This document shows, in pieces, positions 44,548 to 53,296 of a DNA stretch of 64,000 nt (positions are counted from its first letter, which is position 1; each line of letters opens with the position of its first letter). The stretch is from assembly GCA_031432545.1 (NCBI GenBank), contig JAVKGX010000004.1, positions 120,686-184,685 on the forward strand, given 5' to 3'. Made by a program: the position numbers and the translations under genes. Below the pieces are notes generated by a model, which searched no databases, was not told the DNA's origin, and saw nothing but the letters and a program-made list of their open reading frames with translations. This DNA is from Armatimonadota bacterium (GTDB taxonomy: Bacteria; Sysuimicrobiota; Sysuimicrobiia; Sysuimicrobiales; Sysuimicrobiaceae).

Positions 44548-46083
44548 TCAGCCCAGGACGAATTCGACCCGCTCACCCGGACGCCTCTGTGCCAGCCGGC
44601 CCAGATCTCTCTCGGCGACGACCGCCAGCACCGGGTAGCCGCCGGTGGTCGGCCCATCCGGCATGAGCACGATCGGCTGACCGTCCGGCGGCACCTGCAC
44701 CGCACCCACCACCATGGCCTCCGAGAGGATCTCGCTCGGTCCTGTGTGCTCGACCGCCGGACCTTCCAGACGGTAGCCGCTGCGGTCGCTGTGCGCGCTG
44801 ACCGCATAGCGGCCGCGGACGAACCTGTCCAGGGCATCCAGGGCGAACGCGTCGGGGTGCGGCCCGGGGAGGATCCGAATGGGCGCGTCGTGGGTCTGTT
44901 CCACATCGGCGGACGCGGGCCCCGGCGGGCCTGCCTGGACGCACAGGATGTCGCCCGTCCGCAGCGTCCTGCCCGACACGCCACCCAAGGCGGCTCGCAC
45001 GAGCGTGCTGCGGCTGCCCAGCACCGGCGGCACGTCAATGCCGCCCTGTACGGCGACGTACACCCACATTCCCCTCCGCGGTGCCACAAAGCGCAGCACC
45101 TGCCCGGGCCGCAGGTCCAGTGCCCGTGCTGGCTCGATCGGCTTTCCGTCCACCTCCGCGGCGAAGTCCCCGCCGGCCACCGCGATCGTCGTGGCCTCAA
45201 TCGCTTCGAGAATCGGGGCCGGCCACGTGCACTCCAAGGCCGCTGCGTCGAGTGGGTTCCCCACGGCGGCGTTCGCCCGTCCGAGAGACTCGCGGTCGAT
45301 GGCACCCGACGTCGGAACGCCGTAGCGGCGGAGTCCCGGACGTCCGCCGTCCTGCACCGTGGTGTGCAAGCCACTGCGCAGGACGACCAGCGCCCGCCTG
45401 TCCCCTCGGGCTTCGGGACACCGGACGGGTTCCGGCTCGCGCCACACGCCGTGGGGGATCGGGACGAACCGGACCGTATCCCCCACGTCGAACAGCGCAG
45501 CAGGCTGGCGTCCGGGGTCGAACAGCACCTCCGGCGTCCGGCCCAGGATCCGCCAACCCCCGGGGGTCGACGCCGGGTAGATGCCGGTCTGCTTGCCGGC
45601 GACCCCCACCCCGCCGGCCGCAACCCGCAGCCGCGGTCGGGACAGGCGCGGCGCGGCGATCCGATCGGGCACGATGCCCATGTACGGGAAGCCCGGCGCG
45701 AACCCCAGCATGTAGACGCGATAGTCCACGCCGGCGTGCAGCCGCACGACCTCACCCTCCGAGATCCCGGCCCACCGGGCGACGTCCGCCAGATCGGGCC
45801 CGAACCCGCCACCGTAGGCGACGGGCACTTCGTGCGAACGCCCCTCCGGGAACTCGGCGGTGTCGGGATCCACCGCTGACAGAGCCCGGGCGATGGATGG
45901 CAATGAGGTGCTCGCGCGATCGAACAAGACCAGGAGGGAGGCGTAGGCGGGGACGGTTTCGATACCCGGTCCCATCCGCCGCACCGCCGCGTCCAAGGCG
46001 AGGATGCGACGGTGCACCGCCGGATCGATTACGGTCTCCAGCCGCACCAGCACGGCCGACTCCCCGAAGGGCAGGATGTGCAT
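44548..46083 (-). CDS. pxpBC: 5-oxoprolinase subunits B and C fused (PxpB-PxpC)
   Basis: 511 residues. The N-terminal 225 residues are PxpB/KipI (LPFGESAVLVRL, LGFAPGFPYMGIVP, RVAAGGVGVAGKQTGIYP). The rest is PxpC/KipA (GLHTTVQDGGRPGLRRYGVPTSGAID, VAVQGGIDVPPVLGSRSTL, IVLMPDGPTTGGYPVLAVV). Together with PxpA, these subunits hydrolyse 5-oxoproline to glutamate using ATP. PxpA (LamB/YcsF) is not in the window. Fusions of B and C occur in other genomes. It sits 6 bp from alr. Confidence 0.9.
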   Translation of the reverse strand: MHILPFGESAVLVRLETVIDPAVHRRILALDAAVRRMGPGIETVPAYASLLVLFDRASTSLPSIARALSAVDPDTAEFPEGRSHEVPVAYGGGFGPDLADVARWAGISEGEVVRLHAGVDYRVYMLGFAPGFPYMGIVPDRIAAPRLSRPRLRVAAGGVGVAGKQTGIYPASTPGGWRILGRTPEVLFDPGRQPAALFDVGDTVRFVPIPHGVWREPEPVRCPEARGDRRALVVLRSGLHTTVQDGGRPGLRRYGVPTSGAIDRESLGRANAAVGNPLDAAALECTWPAPILEAIEATTIAVAGGDFAAEVDGKPIEPARALDLRPGQVLRFVAPRRGMWVYVAVQGGIDVPPVLGSRSTLVRAALGGVSGRTLRTGDILCVQAGPPGPASADVEQTHDAPIRILPGPHPDAFALDALDRFVRGRYAVSAHSDRSGYRLEGPAVEHTGPSEILSEAMVVGAVQVPPDGQPIVLMPDGPTTGGYPVLAVVAERDLGRLAQRRPGERVEFVLG

Positions 46084-46089
46084 CGGGCG

Positions 46090-47169
46090 TCAGGTGTACC
46101 GCCGTGGCAGCCTCGGCGACAGCCGAGAGACGATCTCGTAGGGTATCGTCTCGCACAGCGCCGCCACCTCTTCTGCGGGTACGTGTGGACCGAGCAGTTC
46201 GACCTCGTCTCCCTCGGCAACGGGAAGGTCGCCGGCGTCCAGCATCAGGTAGTCCATGCACACCCGACCGGCATACCGCACGCGCCTGCCGCCGATCGCC
46301 GCGTGGCCTCGGTTGGACAACGCCCGGGGGATCCCGTCGGCGTATCCGATCGGCACGGTGACGATCGCGGTCTCGCGCAGCGCCCGATAGGTCGCGCCGT
46401 AGCTGATCGGCGTGCCGGCGGCCACCCGCTTCACCTGTACCGCCCGCGCCACGACCCGCAGCGCTGGCCGCAGGCCCGCCACCTCCACCCCGCACGACAG
46501 ACCGTACAGTCCGATCCCCATCCGGACCATGTCCAGGTGCGCCTCGGGAAGAGTGAACAGAGCCGCGCTGTTGGCCGCGTGGCGCAGGATCCCGCGATGC
46601 CCGGCCTCCTCCAGCGCCGCAATCGCCTCCAGGAAACGCCCCAGCTGTTGGCGGGCATAGCCCGAATCGGTGTCCGCGGTCGCGAAGTGCGTGAAAACGC
46701 CCTCGAGGATCAAACCGGGCGTGGACGCGATATCGCCGGCGATCCGCACCGCATCCTCCGCCCGGAACCCCGCCCTGCCCATCCCGGTGTCGATCTCGAG
46801 GTGCAGCGCAACGGGCGTGGCGGGATTCGCCGCGCGCCGCGCGGCGACGAGCATCGCGTGGGAAAACACGGTGAACGAGATCCGGCTGCCGGCGCCACGC
46901 GCGATCTCCTCCGCGTCGGCGGGGCCGAACACCAACACGGGCGAGCGGATCCCCGCCGCACGCAGCGCCTCGGCCTCCGACGGCAGCGCGACGCCCAGCC
47001 ACGCCGCGCCCGCCTCCAGAGCCGCCCGAGCCACCGGCGCCGCTCCGTGCCCGTACGCGTCCGCCTTCACGACGGCCATCAGGCGGGTGCTCGGTCCAAG
47101 AAAGGACCGGGCCGTGCCGACGTTGGTGCGGATCGCACCGAGGTCGACCTCAATCCACGCCGGCCGCAT
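46090..47169 (-). CDS. alr: Alanine racemase
   Basis: 359 residues from ATG 47169 (MRPAWIEVDLGAIRTNV). The PLP lysine is in MAVVKADAYGHGA, the second-base Tyr region is VPIGYADGIPRALSNRG, and the metal/phosphate-binding GRVCMDYLML is present. It supplies D-alanine for peptidoglycan. It overlaps the nnr gene by 20 bp, so the two are co-translated. Confidence 0.95.
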   Translation of the reverse strand: MRPAWIEVDLGAIRTNVGTARSFLGPSTRLMAVVKADAYGHGAAPVARAALEAGAAWLGVALPSEAEALRAAGIRSPVLVFGPADAEEIARGAGSRISFTVFSHAMLVAARRAANPATPVALHLEIDTGMGRAGFRAEDAVRIAGDIASTPGLILEGVFTHFATADTDSGYARQQLGRFLEAIAALEEAGHRGILRHAANSAALFTLPEAHLDMVRMGIGLYGLSCGVEVAGLRPALRVVARAVQVKRVAAGTPISYGATYRALRETAIVTVPIGYADGIPRALSNRGHAAIGGRRVRYAGRVCMDYLMLDAGDLPVAEGDEVELLGPHVPAEEVAALCETIPYEIVSRLSPRLPRRYT

Positions 47170-48742
47170 GCAGGTAGCGGTACGGTTCGGAGATCTCCCC
47201 CATGCGCACGCGCCGCATTGCGACGGGCAGGCGCTCTGCGACCTCGTGCGCCAGCAGACCGCGGTCTCCGATCTCTGCGGCGAGCAAGTCCCCCGCGGCG
47301 CCGTGCAGGTACGCACCGACCCAGGCGGCGTCGAATGGACCGAGGCCCTGGCCCACCAGCGCCGCGACAGCACCCGTCAGCACGTCGCCCATCCCGCCGG
47401 ACGCCATCCCCGGGTTTCCGGTCGGGATGACCACGAGGCGCCCTTCCGGATCGGCCACAAGCGTGCGCGCGCCCTTGAGCAGAGTCACCGCGCCGGTCAG
47501 ACGCGCGGTCGAGCGCGCGGATTCGATCCGGCCCCTCTGAATCTCCGAAGTGGCCACGCCCAGCAGGCGCCCGAGTTCTCCGGGGTGCGGCGTGATGACT
47601 ACGGGCGCGCGGGCGCCGCGCAGTAGCGTATGCTGTCCCCGCAGCACGTTCAACGCGTCGGCGTCCAGGATCATCGGCCGGTCGCACGACCCGACCAACC
47701 CCCGCACGACGTCCTCGACGCCTTTGGCCGCAGACAGTCCAGGCCCGATCGCCACCACGTCGGCATCCTGGGCGAGTTCCAGGATGGGGTCCAACGCGGC
47801 CGCGTCCAGGGCGCCGTCGGCAGCCGGCAGACCGGCCGGCATGGCCTCTAGGACGTCCGCCGCGACGGCCCCGAAGATCGAATCGGGGACCGCCAGGCGG
47901 ACCAGTCCCGCGCCGGCGCGCAGCGCGCCCAGCGCCGTCAGTTTTGGCGCCCCGGCGAACCGGGCGGAACCCGCGACCAACAGCACCCGCCCGTAGGTGC
48001 CCTTGTGGGTCTCGGGTGCGCGCGGGGGGAGGAACCTGCGGACCTGCGCGGCTGTCGCGATCTCCGCGGGGATGCGGCTGTCCATGACGACGTTGCGGGG
48101 AATGCCCAGATCGGCGACCACCACCTCCCCGCAGTGCGCGGCCCCCGGATAGACGGCCATCCCAAGCTTGGGCAGCCCCATGGTCACAGTGACCGTCGCG
48201 CGGACGCACGGACCTTCGATCCGTCCGGTGTCTGCGTCCAGTCCCGACGGGACGTCCACGGCGACCACGGGTGTGCCGCTGTCGTTGATGGCCTCGATGG
48301 CCCGCGCCGGAATCCCTACCGCCGGACCGCGGAATCCGGTGCCGAAGATGGCGTCGACGATCAGGTCGGCACCCGCAACCATTCCCCGCACAGCGGCATC
48401 GCTGGCACCGACGATGTTGTCGACCTCGGTGTGGCAAGCCCGCAGCGCCCGGAGGTTGGTAGCGCTGTCGCCGGTCAGGTCCTGGTCACGGGCAAGCAGG
48501 TAGGTACGCACCGCCGCCCCGGCGTTCACCATGTGCCGTGCGGCACACAGCCCGTCCCCGCCGTTGCTCCCCTTTCCGCAGACGACCACCACCCGGCGTC
48601 CCGACCTCGCCCTGAGCATCCGCAGGGCGGTCACGGCCGTGGCGCGGCCGGCGTGCTCCATCAGCACGACCGTCGGGAGCCCCGCCTCTTCCAGCGCGCG
48701 ACGCTCGATCTCGCGGATCTGCTCCGTCGTTGGGAGCTTCAA
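47150..48742 (-). CDS. nnr: Bifunctional NAD(P)H-hydrate epimerase and ADP-dependent dehydratase
   Basis: 530 residues. The N-terminal epimerase (YjeF-N) carries VVVCGKGSNGGDGLCAARHM and VDVPSGLDADTG. The C-terminal dehydratase (YjeF-C) has YGRVLLVAGSARFAGA, VITPHPGELGRLLG and the GNPGMASGGMGDVLTGAVAAL motif. It repairs hydrated NAD(P)H. It overlaps alr and acpS, a common bacterial order (acpS-nnr-alr). Confidence 0.95.
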   Translation of the reverse strand: MKLPTTEQIREIERRALEEAGLPTVVLMEHAGRATAVTALRMLRARSGRRVVVVCGKGSNGGDGLCAARHMVNAGAAVRTYLLARDQDLTGDSATNLRALRACHTEVDNIVGASDAAVRGMVAGADLIVDAIFGTGFRGPAVGIPARAIEAINDSGTPVVAVDVPSGLDADTGRIEGPCVRATVTVTMGLPKLGMAVYPGAAHCGEVVVADLGIPRNVVMDSRIPAEIATAAQVRRFLPPRAPETHKGTYGRVLLVAGSARFAGAPKLTALGALRAGAGLVRLAVPDSIFGAVAADVLEAMPAGLPAADGALDAAALDPILELAQDADVVAIGPGLSAAKGVEDVVRGLVGSCDRPMILDADALNVLRGQHTLLRGARAPVVITPHPGELGRLLGVATSEIQRGRIESARSTARLTGAVTLLKGARTLVADPEGRLVVIPTGNPGMASGGMGDVLTGAVAALVGQGLGPFDAAWVGAYLHGAAGDLLAAEIGDRGLLAHEVAERLPVAMRRVRMGEISEPYRYLHAAGVD

Positions 48743-49122
48743 GCCTCGCCCTCCGCCACCGCCATTGCGGTAGCGTACAACTCGCCGTGCGAGACGGAGA
48801 CATGCAGTCGAACGACCCCGGCTCGCTTTGCCAGCTGTGCGGCCGCCCCGCTCAGTCGTGCAGCCGGGCGCCCGCCGTGCTCATTGGTGACTTCGATGTC
48901 GTGCCAGCCGATGCGCCCCCACCCCCAGCCCAGGGCCTTCATCACCGCCTCCTTGGCGGCGAAGCGCCCGGCCAGACGCCGTGCCCGCGCGCGTCCGGCC
49001 CCGGCGCCCTCCCACTCGGCTTCGGTGAACACGCGGCGCTGGAACGCCTCCCCCCAACGGTGCAGCGCCCGCTCCACTCGTGCCACTTCGACGATGTCCA
49101 CTCCCACGCCCACGATGTGCAA
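48739..49122 (-). CDS. acpS: Holo-[acyl-carrier-protein] synthase
   Basis: 127 residues from TTG 49122, which has GGGAGG 8 nt before it and gives the family start (HIVGVGVDIVEVARVERAL). Other motifs are RFAAKEAVMKALG and HVSVSHGELYATAMAV. It transfers 4'-phosphopantetheine to acyl carrier protein. It overlaps nnr as ATGA. Confidence 0.93.
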   Translation of the reverse strand: MHIVGVGVDIVEVARVERALHRWGEAFQRRVFTEAEWEGAGAGRARARRLAGRFAAKEAVMKALGWGWGRIGWHDIEVTNEHGGRPAARLSGAAAQLAKRAGVVRLHVSVSHGELYATAMAVAEGEA

Positions 49123-49218
49123 CGACCAACCTCCCGGCAGGCCGCCCCGCAATCCGAGCACGACCCGCGGCTGCCGCCGAGCCCGGCACGCCGCGCGCCT
49201 GCGACCCATCCCCGGCCG

Positions 49219-49398
49219 CTACTCCGCCTCTTCCACCAGCATCACGGGGATCCCATCCCGCACAGGATAGCGGCGGCCGCACAGCGTGCACACCAAGCGG
49301 TCGTCCTCCGAGCGCACGGGCGCCTTGCACACCGGGCAGGCCAGCAGCTCGATCAGTTCGGGATCCAGGGCCACGACAGCGTCTTCGGTTCCCCCCAA
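49219..49398 (-). CDS. Trm112-like zinc-binding small protein
   Basis: 59 residues from TTG 49398 (GGAGG 7 nt upstream); a GTG at 49374 would give 51. LDPELIELLACPVCKAPV and LVCTLCGRRYPVRDGIPVML give two CxxC knuckles, the Trm112/YcaR pattern. In eukaryotes and archaea such proteins activate methyltransferases; the bacterial role is largely unknown. It lies 53 bp downstream of glmS. Confidence 0.85.
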   Translation of the reverse strand: MGGTEDAVVALDPELIELLACPVCKAPVRSEDDRLVCTLCGRRYPVRDGIPVMLVEEAE

Positions 49399-49451
49399 GG
49401 CGCATCCTCCCCGCCGGGGCGGCAGCCGCGGTGGGGGTCTGCAGCCCCCGC

Positions 49452-51278
49452 TCACTCCACCGTCACGCTCTTGGCGAGGTTGCGGGGCTGGTCGATGTCG
49501 TGCCCCCGCTCGCGCGCCACGTAGTAGGCCAACAGCTGCAGGGGGACGATCGACAGCACCGGGCTCAGCAGGTCGTCGGTGCGCGGGATCCGCAGCACGT
49601 CGTCGGCGTACTTGGCAATCTGGGTGTCGTCGTCGTAGGCAACCGCGATCACGTGCGCGCCGCGCGCCTTCACCTCCTGCAGCCCGGAGATCGTCTTCTC
49701 GTATACGTGCCGCTGGGTCAGGACGATCACGACAGGTGTGCCGTGGGTGACCAGCGCGAGGGTTCCGTGCTTGAGCTCGCCCGCGGGCATCGCCTCCGAG
49801 TGGACGTAGGAGATCTCTTTCAGCTTCAGGGAACCCTCCATCGCGACCGCGTAGTCCAGCCCGCGGCCGATGAAGTAGACGTCGTCACGCTCGACCAGGC
49901 GCCGCGCGAGACCTTCCACCGCCCCAGATGTGTTGAGGGCCTCCTGGACCTTCTGAGGCAGGAGCTTCAGCTCACGCACCAACGCACGGGCCCTGTAGGC
50001 GTCCACGCTGCCGCGCTCCCTCCCCACATACAGGGCCAGCAGCACCTGCCCGACGAGCATGGTCAGGTAGGCCTTCGTCGACGCGACGGCGATCTCGGGA
50101 CCGGCCCGCGTGTATAGGATGTCGTGGGCTTCCCGGCTGAGCGTGCTTCCGACGACATTGGTGATCGCCAGCAGCCGCGATCCCCGGTCGCGACACAGGC
50201 GGGCCGCCGCCAACGTGTCGGCGGTCTCCCCCGACTGGCTGATCGCGACGGTCAGGGTATCCGGCCCCACAAGGGGATCCCGGTAGCGCAGTTCGTGCGC
50301 GTAGTCGACCTCCACGGGCAGGCGCAGCAACGTCTCAAACAGCGCCCGGCCAACGAGTCCAGCGTGGTAGGCGGTGCCGCACGCCGTGATCCAGATCTTG
50401 TCCAGGCGCGCCGCCAAACCCGGCGGAAACCGGACGTCCTCCAGCTCGACAGCGTCTTCGCGGTCCAGACGCCCCATCATCGTCTCCTGGAGAGCCCGCG
50501 GCTGCTCAAAGATCTCCTTGAGCATGAAGTGCGGGTATCCGCCGCGCTCGGCCTCCTCCGCATTCCAGGTGACGTACATGCGCGCGCGCTCCACCGGCGT
50601 CCCGTCCAGCCGGTGGACGGTTGCGCCCTCGCGCGTGATCACGACCATCTCACCGTCTTCCACGACCAGGACGTCCCGCGTGTGCGGCAGGAGTGCGGGG
50701 ATGTCAGACGCCAGCAGCATCTCTCCCCGCCCGAACCCGATGACGAGCGGGCTGATCATGCGCACCGCCACGATGCGACCGGGTTCGTCGGCACACATCG
50801 CGACCAGCGCGTACGCGCCGGTGGCCCGCCGCACCGCCCGCCGCGTCGCCTCGGCGATGTCGCCGCGGTACTCCTCCTCAATCAGGTGCGCCAGCACCTC
50901 GGTGTCCGTGTCCGACCGGAAGGCGTGTCCCCGTGCGCCGAGTTCCTCGCGCAGCGCGAGGAAGTTCTCGATGATGCCGTTGTGGATCACCACGAACCGG
51001 CCCGATTCGTCGGTGTGCGGGTGCGCGTTGGCGTCGGTGGGCTGGCCGTGGGTCGCCCACCGCGTGTGTCCGATCCCGACCGTGCCGGCCACCGGGTTGG
51101 CGTCCACCAGCTCGGCCAGGCGGGCGAGCTTGCCCGCCGCTTTGCGCACCTCGATTGCGCCGTTGTGGGCGATGGCGATCCCGGCCGAGTCGTAGCCTCG
51201 GTACTCCAGGCGGCGCAACCCGTCCAGGAGGATGGCTGCCGCGTCCTTGTCTCCGATGTAGCCCATGATGCCGCACAT
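49452..51278 (-). CDS. glmS: Glutamine--fructose-6-phosphate aminotransferase (isomerising)
   Basis: 608 residues. The N-terminal glutaminase begins with the catalytic Cys (MCGIMGYIG). Two SIS domains follow with ISQSGETADTLAAARL, EIAVASTKAYLTML and LKLKEISYVHSEAMPAGELKHG. It makes glucosamine-6-P, the entry to UDP-GlcNAc. The ATG at 51278 follows GGAGG. No glmS ribozyme is seen; only 64 bp separate it from the upstream gene. Confidence 0.97.
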   Translation of the reverse strand: MCGIMGYIGDKDAAAILLDGLRRLEYRGYDSAGIAIAHNGAIEVRKAAGKLARLAELVDANPVAGTVGIGHTRWATHGQPTDANAHPHTDESGRFVVIHNGIIENFLALREELGARGHAFRSDTDTEVLAHLIEEEYRGDIAEATRRAVRRATGAYALVAMCADEPGRIVAVRMISPLVIGFGRGEMLLASDIPALLPHTRDVLVVEDGEMVVITREGATVHRLDGTPVERARMYVTWNAEEAERGGYPHFMLKEIFEQPRALQETMMGRLDREDAVELEDVRFPPGLAARLDKIWITACGTAYHAGLVGRALFETLLRLPVEVDYAHELRYRDPLVGPDTLTVAISQSGETADTLAAARLCRDRGSRLLAITNVVGSTLSREAHDILYTRAGPEIAVASTKAYLTMLVGQVLLALYVGRERGSVDAYRARALVRELKLLPQKVQEALNTSGAVEGLARRLVERDDVYFIGRGLDYAVAMEGSLKLKEISYVHSEAMPAGELKHGTLALVTHGTPVVIVLTQRHVYEKTISGLQEVKARGAHVIAVAYDDDTQIAKYADDVLRIPRTDDLLSPVLSIVPLQLLAYYVARERGHDIDQPRNLAKSVTVE

Positions 51279-51342
51279 GGTCCGACCTCCGCATATTTGG
51301 GCGGCAAGCCGCCGGCTCTGTGTCATCCGCCCGGGCTGTCTG

Positions 51343-52470
51343 CTACGTGCCGGACACGGTCGCCGGTTCGCGCGTGACCACGAACTCCTGCTCAAGCCTC
51401 TCCAGCCGCGCGACGATGCCGCCGTACTCGAGCTCCGACATCGGCAGCATCGCGGGCCCGAAGAACCCCTGGCGCCGCATCTCGACCGCCTTTTCTGCCA
51501 CACGCTGGCGGACCGGCTGCCAGACGGGGTCTGCGAACAGGTCCACCGGCTCGGTGAGGCGTCCTTCGTGCACGGAGAAGCCCAGCGCGGAGACCATCGG
51601 GCAGCAGAAGAACGTGCTGGCCGGTGTGTTGACCGGCACCGGCATCAGCGGGAGGTTGTGGCTGCCCCGGGTGTCACCCGCCACGAACTGGCCGATGGCG
51701 AACGGCGGCCCGAACTCCTCGGTGGCTGGGAAGATCTTCTGCACGCGCACCACTGCCACCGGGTCGTCCTTGCCGACGTACCGACCCGCGATGTTGCGCA
51801 GACGCGTCGTCGAGACCGCCGCCGCTTGCTCACCGGGATGCTTGCGCGACCAGATGGACTCAATCACGAACCGGTGCGTGTCGCGCAGCAACGCCGCGAT
51901 GTCGTATAGCCGCTCCGGGGCGTCCAACACGATCGTCCGGTCACCTTCGGTGTGATCGACGTCCATGATCCGGAACCGGAAACCGGCGTGCAGGTCCACC
52001 GACAGTAGCAGCCCCGAGGAGTACATCGGGTCGGCGAAGGCCAGGTACAGCGGGAGATTGAACGCGCCGGGCTCGGTCTTGTCGGCCGCCAGCACCATCA
52101 CGGCCTCGTTGGGCCGCTCGTCGAACTCGATCTCCGCGGATGCAGGTCCCAGCCCCCGCACGTTGCCGCTGAACGCATCCTTGAGCAGATCCTGGCCCGC
52201 GCCATATAGCCCCTGCCCCTTAGCCACCTCCGTGCCCCGGCGGAACGCCTCCCACGCCAGCGCGTGGACATCGGGTGAGTCCGTCCCCCGTGTGTGCGTC
52301 ATGATGAGGCAGATGTCGTCCCCCGTGTGGCACACGAAACTGTCGATCAGCAGGCCCGCGCCGGCCTCACGGACGTATGACGTCACGCTGTCCAGGACCG
52401 CACGGCTGGGCTGGGTGTGACCGCCGACGCTGCCGATGTCGGCCTTGATCACGCTGATAGTCGTCCGCAT
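51343..52470 (-). CDS. fbp: Fructose-1,6-bisphosphatase class V (aldolase/phosphatase)
   Basis: 375 residues. MRTTISVIKADIGSVGGHTQPS is the N-terminus of the bifunctional FBP aldolase/phosphatase, a metal enzyme of archaea and deep-branching bacteria. It keeps FVCHTGDDICLIMTHTRG, LGPASAEIEFDERPNEAVMVLAADKTEPGAFNLPLYLAFADPMYSSGLLL, and the FFCCPMVSALGFSVHEGRLTEPVDLF flexible region. AAGGAGGG precedes ATG 52470. The enzyme joins triose phosphates to fructose-6-P, feeding glmS directly downstream. A long structured leader precedes it. Confidence 0.95.
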   Translation of the reverse strand: MRTTISVIKADIGSVGGHTQPSRAVLDSVTSYVREAGAGLLIDSFVCHTGDDICLIMTHTRGTDSPDVHALAWEAFRRGTEVAKGQGLYGAGQDLLKDAFSGNVRGLGPASAEIEFDERPNEAVMVLAADKTEPGAFNLPLYLAFADPMYSSGLLLSVDLHAGFRFRIMDVDHTEGDRTIVLDAPERLYDIAALLRDTHRFVIESIWSRKHPGEQAAAVSTTRLRNIAGRYVGKDDPVAVVRVQKIFPATEEFGPPFAIGQFVAGDTRGSHNLPLMPVPVNTPASTFFCCPMVSALGFSVHEGRLTEPVDLFADPVWQPVRQRVAEKAVEMRRQGFFGPAMLPMSELEYGGIVARLERLEQEFVVTREPATVSGT

Positions 52471-52903
52471 GCGAAATCCCTCCTTCCACGAGGTTTCGGG
52501 CTCGCGCACACAACGCGAAGGAGATCCTTCCTCCGCGGGAAAGCCGGTTGTGGGTTTGGCGGCACACCGGCGCGAGGTGGGAGGCATCGCGCCGCTCCGA
52601 GTCGTCGGACGCCGCAGGCGCCCGATCCAGCGCTGACTGGGAAGCCCTTTGTCCCGGGGTCGCCCCCGCGGCTTTGTCGGCTTCCTTTTCAAACCAGATG
52701 GCGTTCTGGAGGCCCGTCAGCAGGGCCTGGGGTCACCCGCCGAATAGGAGGAACGACCCTCCCATCGAGATCCCCCGCCTCGTCGCCCGGCACTCACCGT
52801 CCGGCCCTGGGTCGTCTACCACCCACCGCCGGGCACGGTGCCGGGCCTGGCGCTTTCGCCAGATCTCCCCCGAACCACCTCCCCACCGAAACTCCTCGGC
52901 CCA
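52471..52903 (-). promoter_or_regulatory. 433-bp intergenic leader of fbp with inverted repeats
   Basis: No credible gene is seen. A TATAAT (revcomp of 52903-52908) overlaps the vanZ stop codon but has no good -35. Read on the minus strand the region holds hairpin CTGGCG-AAAG-CGCCAG, a 9-bp inverted repeat GCCCGGCAC/GTGCCGGGC, and a cluster at 52627-52710: CCAGA/TCTGG, then GGAAGCC/GGCTTCC. The latter stem is interrupted by ACAAAG on both sides and capped by CGGGG-GCGA-CCCCG. The remaining bases show nothing recognisable. Confidence 0.45.
52640..52685 (-). ncRNA. Candidate leader RNA hairpin with symmetric ACAAAG internal loop
   Basis: On the minus strand GGAAGCC and GGCTTCC pair at the ends, both followed inwards by an unpaired ACAAAG, then a CGGGG/CCCCG stem capped by a GCGA (GNRA) loop. 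The symmetry of the two ACAAAG segments is unlikely for neutral DNA. It does not match known riboswitch classes to my eye. It lies about 170 nt before fbp. Confidence 0.35.
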
Positions 52904-53296
52904 TTATACACCCCGCCCGGTCGGGCCGGCGCGACGCCGATGCAACCTCCGCAAGACCCATGCAGCGGCCACCACGCCCATCCCGTTGGCCAGCAGGTCT
53001 GCGACCTCAGGCGTCCGACCGGGCGAAAACATCTGCAGACACTCGATCGACGCGCCGTAGCACCAGGCGCCCACGGCCGCTCGGCGCACACCGACGCCCG
53101 AGCACACCAGCAGGTACGTGAGCACCGCATAGGCCAGCGCGTGTCCCGCCACGCCGGCCGTCCGCGAGAGCGCACCGATCGCGTCCTGAGGCAGCAGCGA
53201 CACCACCGCGACCAGTACCATCCAGACGGCGGACGCCGCGCGCCACATCCTGCTGCGCGCCGCGACGTCGTGGGCCGGCGGCGCAGACCCCCTCAC
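52904..53296 (-). CDS. VanZ-family membrane protein
   Basis: 130 residues with four hydrophobic helices. GHALAYAVLTYLLV and EVADLLANGMGVVAA match the VanZ family, whose best-known member gives low teicoplanin resistance; the general function is unknown. The GTG at 53296 overlaps the glmM stop as GTGA; an ATG at 53248 is an alternative start. Its place after glmM suggests an envelope role. Confidence 0.78.
   Translation of the reverse strand: MRGSAPPAHDVAARSRMWRAASAVWMVLVAVVSLLPQDAIGALSRTAGVAGHALAYAVLTYLLVCSGVGVRRAAVGAWCYGASIECLQMFSPGRTPEVADLLANGMGVVAAAWVLRRLHRRRAGPTGRGV

Noticed and set aside
51279..51342. glmS ribozyme upstream of glmS
   Set aside because: Only 64 bp separate glmS from fbp and no ribozyme core is present.
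52471..52903. Known structured RNAs in the fbp leader (SRP RNA, 6S RNA, RNase P, T-box)
   Set aside because: None of their conserved blocks could be found; only unclassified hairpins are seen.
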